DNA of 64,000 nucleotides from Gammaproteobacteria bacterium (GTDB taxonomy: Bacteria; Pseudomonadota; Gammaproteobacteria; Steroidobacterales; Steroidobacteraceae): NCBI GenBank assembly GCA_016707425.1, contig JADJHU010000018.1, positions 1 through 64,000 of the forward strand, written 5' to 3'. The position numbers were made by a program, and so were the translations under genes. This document shows positions 60,287-64,000 of the stretch, piece after piece; within the stretch, counting starts at the first letter, position 1, and every line of letters starts with the position of its first letter. Under the pieces are notes generated by a model, which saw only the letters and a list, made by a program, of their open reading frames with translations, had not been told where the DNA came from and made no database searches.

Positions 60287-61056
60287 TGGCATGGTGGAAC
60301 AGGTTCTCTCTCGAAGGCAGGACGGCGCTCGTGACGGGCGGCTCGCGTGGCATCGGCCGTGCCACGGCGGAGTTGCTGGCGCAGGCGGGTGCGCACGTGG
60401 TCGTCTCTTCCCGCAACGGCGCCGACCTGGACGAGGTGGTGAGAGGGATCCGGTCGGCGGGAGGGAAGGCGGAGGCCATCCCTGCGCACATCGGGCGGAT
60501 CGAGGACGTCGAGGCCCTGCTCGCCGAGCTCGAGCGCCGGGCGCTGCACGTCGACACCCTCGTGAACAATGCCGGCATCAGTCCACTCGTGAAGGAGCCC
60601 TTCTCTGGCACCTCGCTCGAGCTCTGGCAGAAGATCATGGACGTGAATCTGCGCGGGCCGTTTCTGCTCAGCGCGCGTCTCGGGCGCGCCATGGCTGCTC
60701 GCCGCTCGGGCTCGATCGTCAACATCAGTTCCACGGGAGCGTTGCGGACGAGCCCGCTCATCGGGGCCTACTGCGTCTCGAAGAGGGCGGTGAATACGCT
60801 CACCGAAGTGTTCGCCAAGGAATTCGGGACGCACGGCGTGCGGGTGAACACGATCAGCTGTGGTCTCGTCGAGACCGCCATGGGTGACTGGACGATCAAG
60901 GACCAGAAGGCCTACGACTTCACACTGGGCATGACGCCGCTCGCGCGCCATGCCCAACCGGACGAGGTGGCCTATGCGGTGCTGTTCCTCGTCAGCGGCG
61001 CGGCGAGCTTCGTCACGGGCGCTAATCTCGCCGTGGACGGCGGGACGGGCATCTAG
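60283..61056 (+). CDS. SDR oxidoreductase
   Basis: A 257-residue classical SDR: EGRTALVTGGSRGIGRATAE near residue 10, VVVSSRNGADLDEVVRGIRS with Arg favouring NADP, TLVNNAGISPLVKEPFSGTS near 91, NISSTGALRTSPLIGAYCVS with catalytic Ser and Tyr, then KRAVNTLTEVFAKEFG and VTGANLAVDGGTGI. ATG 60283 overlaps the previous stop; AAGGAGACGC is the ribosome site. It closely resembles YgfF/FabG-like reductases. It ends 4 bases into the stop of the convergent FadH-like gene, so the two share 3' ends. Likely substrate is the same CoA ester as the two preceding genes. Confidence 0.9.
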   Translation: MMAWWNRFSLEGRTALVTGGSRGIGRATAELLAQAGAHVVVSSRNGADLDEVVRGIRSAGGKAEAIPAHIGRIEDVEALLAELERRALHVDTLVNNAGISPLVKEPFSGTSLELWQKIMDVNLRGPFLLSARLGRAMAARRSGSIVNISSTGALRTSPLIGAYCVSKRAVNTLTEVFAKEFGTHGVRVNTISCGLVETAMGDWTIKDQKAYDFTLGMTPLARHAQPDEVAYAVLFLVSGAASFVTGANLAVDGGTGI

Positions 61057-63178
61057 ATCGCCGCGGCGACCTCCGCGGCGCTGCGCATCGCACCCTCGAT
61101 GTAACTCACGCCGCGGCAGTCGCCGACCACGTGCACCGCGAAGCTCGCCGCGCGCAGCTGCTCCGCGAGCGCCAGGTCTCCGCTCGCGCCCTTGGCGACG
61201 ATGACGTGATCAGCCAGGATCGCGGCACCCTGGCCTGCGGCATCCGTGAAGCGCACGCACTCGGCCTCGATGCGGATATCGCTCGCGCCAGCACGCAATG
61301 TGACGCCGTGCTCTTCGAGCTCTTCGATGAGGCGCATACGTCGCACGATCGTGAGACCTGCTCCGAGTCGCGGGACGTCATCGACCACTCCCACCGTGCG
61401 ACCACGCTCGCTCAGGAACTCGGCCAGTTCGAGGCCGACGAGCTCGCCGCCGACGATGGCGATGCGCTTGCCGAGTGGCATCCACTGGTGCGTCGCCCTG
61501 CGTACGAAGTCGAGGTTGGCCGTCATGCCGGTGGCGGCGCCGATCTTCGTCGCGAGCCGCGTCGTCCAGCCGGTCTTCTTCTCCAGGGCCTCCGAGCTCT
61601 CTCCCAGTACGAGTCGCCGCAGATCGTCGCCGCTGAAGACGTGAGGGAGATCACTGCCCGGGATCGGGGGCATGCTGCGACGGGCGCCGGTTGCGACGAC
61701 GACCGCATCTGCCGAGAGAGATCGCAGGAGTTCGGGCGTCGCAACCGTGCCGAGGCGTACTTCCACGTGCGAGGCTTCGACCTGGCGCGCGAGCCAGTCG
61801 AGCAGCCGCTCGTTGGCAGCGTAAGCCAGTGCCGCGAAGCGGAGCGTTCCACCCAGCTGATCACCACGCTCGAGCAGCACGACCTCGTGCCCGGCGCGAT
61901 CGAGGCGGCGCGCTGCTTCCATGCCGCCGGGTCCGCCGCCCACGACCACCACGCGTTTGCGCGTCGCCGCGGCGGGCGGTGCCGGCCGGAGTGACTCGAA
62001 ACACGTCTCGGGATTCACGGCGCAGCGCGCATGCTCCTGGATGTAGATTGCGCTGATACACGTATAGCAATAGATGCAGGGCAGAACATCCTGAGGGCGG
62101 CCTTCCTTCAGCTTCCTCGGGAGATGCGGGTCAGCGAGGAGTTTTCGACCCATCGCCACGAAGTCGATGGAGCCGTCGGCGATGCGCGCATCGCCCACTT
62201 CGGGCTCGACACGACCGGAGGCGATGACGGGAATACGGACTGCCGCCTTGATGGCCGCAGCAAAGGCAGGTTCACACCTGGCTCATGTGGAGTGTGCGAG
62301 GCGGAGTGGAGCTTTCCATGGTCCGTATCGTGGTAGGCCGTGACGGTGATCGCGTTCGCACCCGCGTCCTGGGCCATGCACGCCGTGCGTTTCGCATCGT
62401 CGATGGTGATCCCGCCCTCCTTGCCGACCTCCCGGGAATCGAGCTTGCACCACATCGCAAAGTCGGGGCCGACCGCGGCGCGCACGGCGCGCAGCACCTC
62501 GAGAAGGAAGCGCACACGGTTCTCGAGGCTGCCGCCGTATTCGTCCGTGCGCCGGTTCGAGCGCGGTGAGACGAAAGAGGAGAGGAGGTAACCGTGGCCG
62601 CCGTGGACTTCGACGCCGTCGGCACCCGCACGCTTCGCGCGTACCGCGGCTGCTGCAAACTGATTCACGACGGTGCGGATGTCGTCGGCCGTCATGACCC
62701 TGAAGTCCACGTTCCTGATCTGGGGTGCGGGTGACTTGGCGATCTCCTCGAGCAGCCACATGCTGCTGACGTCCCTCTTCGGCGGTTCGGGGAGTGAAGG
62801 CACCCAGAGCGGCCGCCCCGCCTTCATGTCTTCGGGTGCGACGAGACCACCGTGATGCAGCTGCAGCGAGAACTTCGCCCCGTGGCGGTGGATCGCTTCG
62901 GCCATCGCCGCGATTCCGGGGATGAAGCGGTCGTCGGAGATCGCGATCTGGCCCGGCTGATTTCCACCGGCCGGCCAGGCGACGCCTGCCACCCCCGTGT
63001 TCACCAGCGCCACGCCACCGCGAGCCTGCTCCTCGTGAAAGGCACGGATACGCTCGCCGCAGGTGCCATCGGGTTCGGCGAGATTGACGCCCATGGCGGT
63101 GACGATGATGCGGTTGCGGAGCTCGAGTGGCCCGATACGGCCGGGAGAGAGGAGGTGTGCGAAAGCTCCAGATGCCAT
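61053..63178 (-). pseudogene. FadH/BaiCD-type Fe-S flavin enoate reductase, frameshifted
   Basis: A full-length enzyme of about 708 residues once repaired. N-terminal OYE barrel: LLSPGRIGPLELRNRIIVTA, LQLHHGGLVAPEDMK near residue 103, SPRSNRRTDEYGGSLENRVR near 205. Then a 4Fe-4S cluster site CIYCYTCISAIYIQEHARC, and an FAD/NAD(P)H domain starting KRVVVVGGGPGGMEAARRLD. At 62262-62264 three As stand where four are needed (plus strand); adding one base joins HEPGVNLP to FAAAIKAAVRIPVIASG. Family members are 2,4-dienoyl-CoA reductase and BaiCD/BaiH. The cluster spacing is C-x2-C-x2-C rather than the x3 of FadH. Two partial frames (61053-62198 and 62108-63178) are otherwise seen. Confidence 0.82.
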
Positions 63179-63497
63179 GGCTCAGGCTCCGTGTCTTCGG
63201 TGGGTCCCGACCCGAAAATCCTGGCCGGGAGCGGGTGGCAGAAGGATACGCGGTCGGCGTCGACAGGCGCAAAATCTTCGCGCACGCGATCCCTGCCGCT
63301 GCCTGCGGATGGCCGGACTGGAAGAAATCGGCACTTTGCGCAGAGCCCTGATCGGGACTACTCTCAGCGTGACGCCAGCAATGTGATCGGCGCCGCGACG
63401 GAGGGCATGTTCGTGGAGACATTTGAGTGACGGGTGATGACAGGCGCCGGCGCGCGCCGCGCGCGGGACTCCGAAGGCTTCTGCCGCCAGCGGGCGC
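63179..63497. other. Divergent intergenic region, no gene seen
   Basis: About 320 bases between the FadH-like gene (minus) and the last DUF1214-type gene (plus). Short frames here show no domain, and I see no strong hairpin or palindrome. It must hold both promoters. Confidence 0.5.
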
Positions 63498-64000
63498 GTG
63501 GGGCGCAGGGAGCTGTTCAGTGCTGCGCTGGCAGGCGGCGCTGCGGCAATGTTGCCGTCGACATCGATGGCGGAAGTGGCGGGGAAGGCGGCAACGGCAG
63601 GCGGGCTGCCCGAGGGCCTCCTGTCCTGGGGGCAGTATCTCGATCTCCTGCGACCGGCTGGCGAGCTCGCGCGCATCACGCTGGAGCCGGAAAGCGAGCA
63701 GCTTCGCGCGGAGCTCTACCGACAGCTGGCGATGAACCTGTCGTCGGGCTATTTCATGTATTTCCAGTCCGACGCCCGCTATCCGGACTGGATGCCGTTC
63801 CTGAACTCGGTCTTCACTCTGCAGCCGAATCCCGACGATACGTACTGGCTCGCGCATCTGGATGACAAGGGGACCTATCGCATCTCGGGCACGCGCGGGA
63901 CGGTGCACATCCTGTCGTTCGTGCTGACGCCGCATCTGATGGGTGGCTCCGACGAGCTCGCCGAGTCTCTAAGCAAGGAATCTGCCGGGAAGCCTGCGCA
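63498..64000 (+). CDS. DUF1214-like protein, Tat signal, cut by right edge
   Basis: The third plus frame is open from 63441 to the window end, so it lacks a stop here. From GTG 63498 it reads GRRELFSAALAGGAAAMLPS, a twin-arginine signal of the RRxLF type. AELYRQLAMNLSSGYFMYFQ near residue 71 and LQPNPDDTYWLAHLDDKGTY near 110 follow; RISGTRGTVHILSFVLTPHL matches the DUF1214 block TYRxxGDRGTARFF of the other copies. At least 167 residues are visible. It is divergent from the FadH-like gene. This is the fourth DUF1214-type protein in the window, and the second with a Tat signal. Confidence 0.7.
   Translation, partial: MGRRELFSAALAGGAAAMLPSTSMAEVAGKAATAGGLPEGLLSWGQYLDLLRPAGELARITLEPESEQLRAELYRQLAMNLSSGYFMYFQSDARYPDWMPFLNSVFTLQPNPDDTYWLAHLDDKGTYRISGTRGTVHILSFVLTPHLMGGSDELAESLSKESAGKPA

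Noticed and set aside
1..64000. An integrated mobile element, given the mixed gene content
   Set aside because: No integrase, transposase, tRNA-flanking repeats or phage genes are seen; varied catabolic genes alone do not prove an island.

Overview
The window is a 64-kb stretch of GC-rich (about two-thirds G+C), densely packed proteobacterial DNA. Two TonB-dependent outer-membrane receptors and an outer-membrane-type lipoprotein signal point to a Gram-negative host. A perfect CTGT-N8-ACAG LexA box in front of an imuA-imuB-dnaE2 mutagenesis cassette fits Gamma- or Betaproteobacteria better than Alphaproteobacteria. My best guess is a gammaproteobacterium with a steroid, terpenoid or other hydrophobic-compound catabolic lifestyle. 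I see no rRNA, tRNA, CRISPR array, integrase or transposase.

Layout. (1) 59-8370, plus strand: MmgE/PrpD protein, FATP-like acyl-CoA ligase, then ACAD / MaoC-DUF35 / ACAD / MaoC / thiolase. This set resembles the actinobacterial igr operon (ChsE1-ChsE2-ChsH1-ChsH2-Ltp2) that removes the last three-carbon piece of a steroid side chain. (2) 8413-13193, minus strand: a 3-ketosteroid delta1-dehydrogenase-like flavoprotein, a fused FO synthase (CofG-CofH) and CofC, which are coenzyme F420 biosynthesis genes. An F420-type LLM oxidoreductase and a SnoaL-like protein follow on the plus strand. (3) 14723-20049: a patch of visibly lower GC with an AMP ligase, a VOC protein, a TonB receptor and a methyltransferase. 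(4) 20073-25210: the SOS mutasome imuA-imuB-dnaE2. (5) 25331-42568: short operons of old-yellow-enzyme, SnoaL, arylsulfatase, SDR, PQQ dehydrogenase, VOC, LLM, metallo-beta-lactamase-fold, sulfotransferase, GST and DUF3604 genes, with TetR regulators. (6) 42759-61056, almost all plus strand: phosphotransferase, SnoaL, DUF1214 protein, TonB receptor, DUF1214, TetR, ACAD, LLM, DUF1214, sulfotransferase, SDRs, MFS, CoA transferase, SDRs. A FadH/BaiCD-like reductase on the minus strand and a further DUF1214 protein running off the right edge close the window.

How the genes may work together (inference): TonB receptors bring in a hydrophobic substrate. Periplasmic enzymes (arylsulfatase, PQQ dehydrogenase, exported DUF1214 proteins) act first. 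CoA ligases, ACADs, hydratases, SDRs, F420- and FMN-dependent reductases and a thiolase then degrade it, under several TetR repressors.

Quality warning. Four conserved genes (MaoC-DUF35 near 5324, SDR near 35621, TetR at 49957-49962, FadH-like near 62263) are each broken by a single-base indel, and a 28-base poly-C run lies in a 400-bp C-rich gap at 57779-58180. Some of this may be consensus or assembly error rather than biology.
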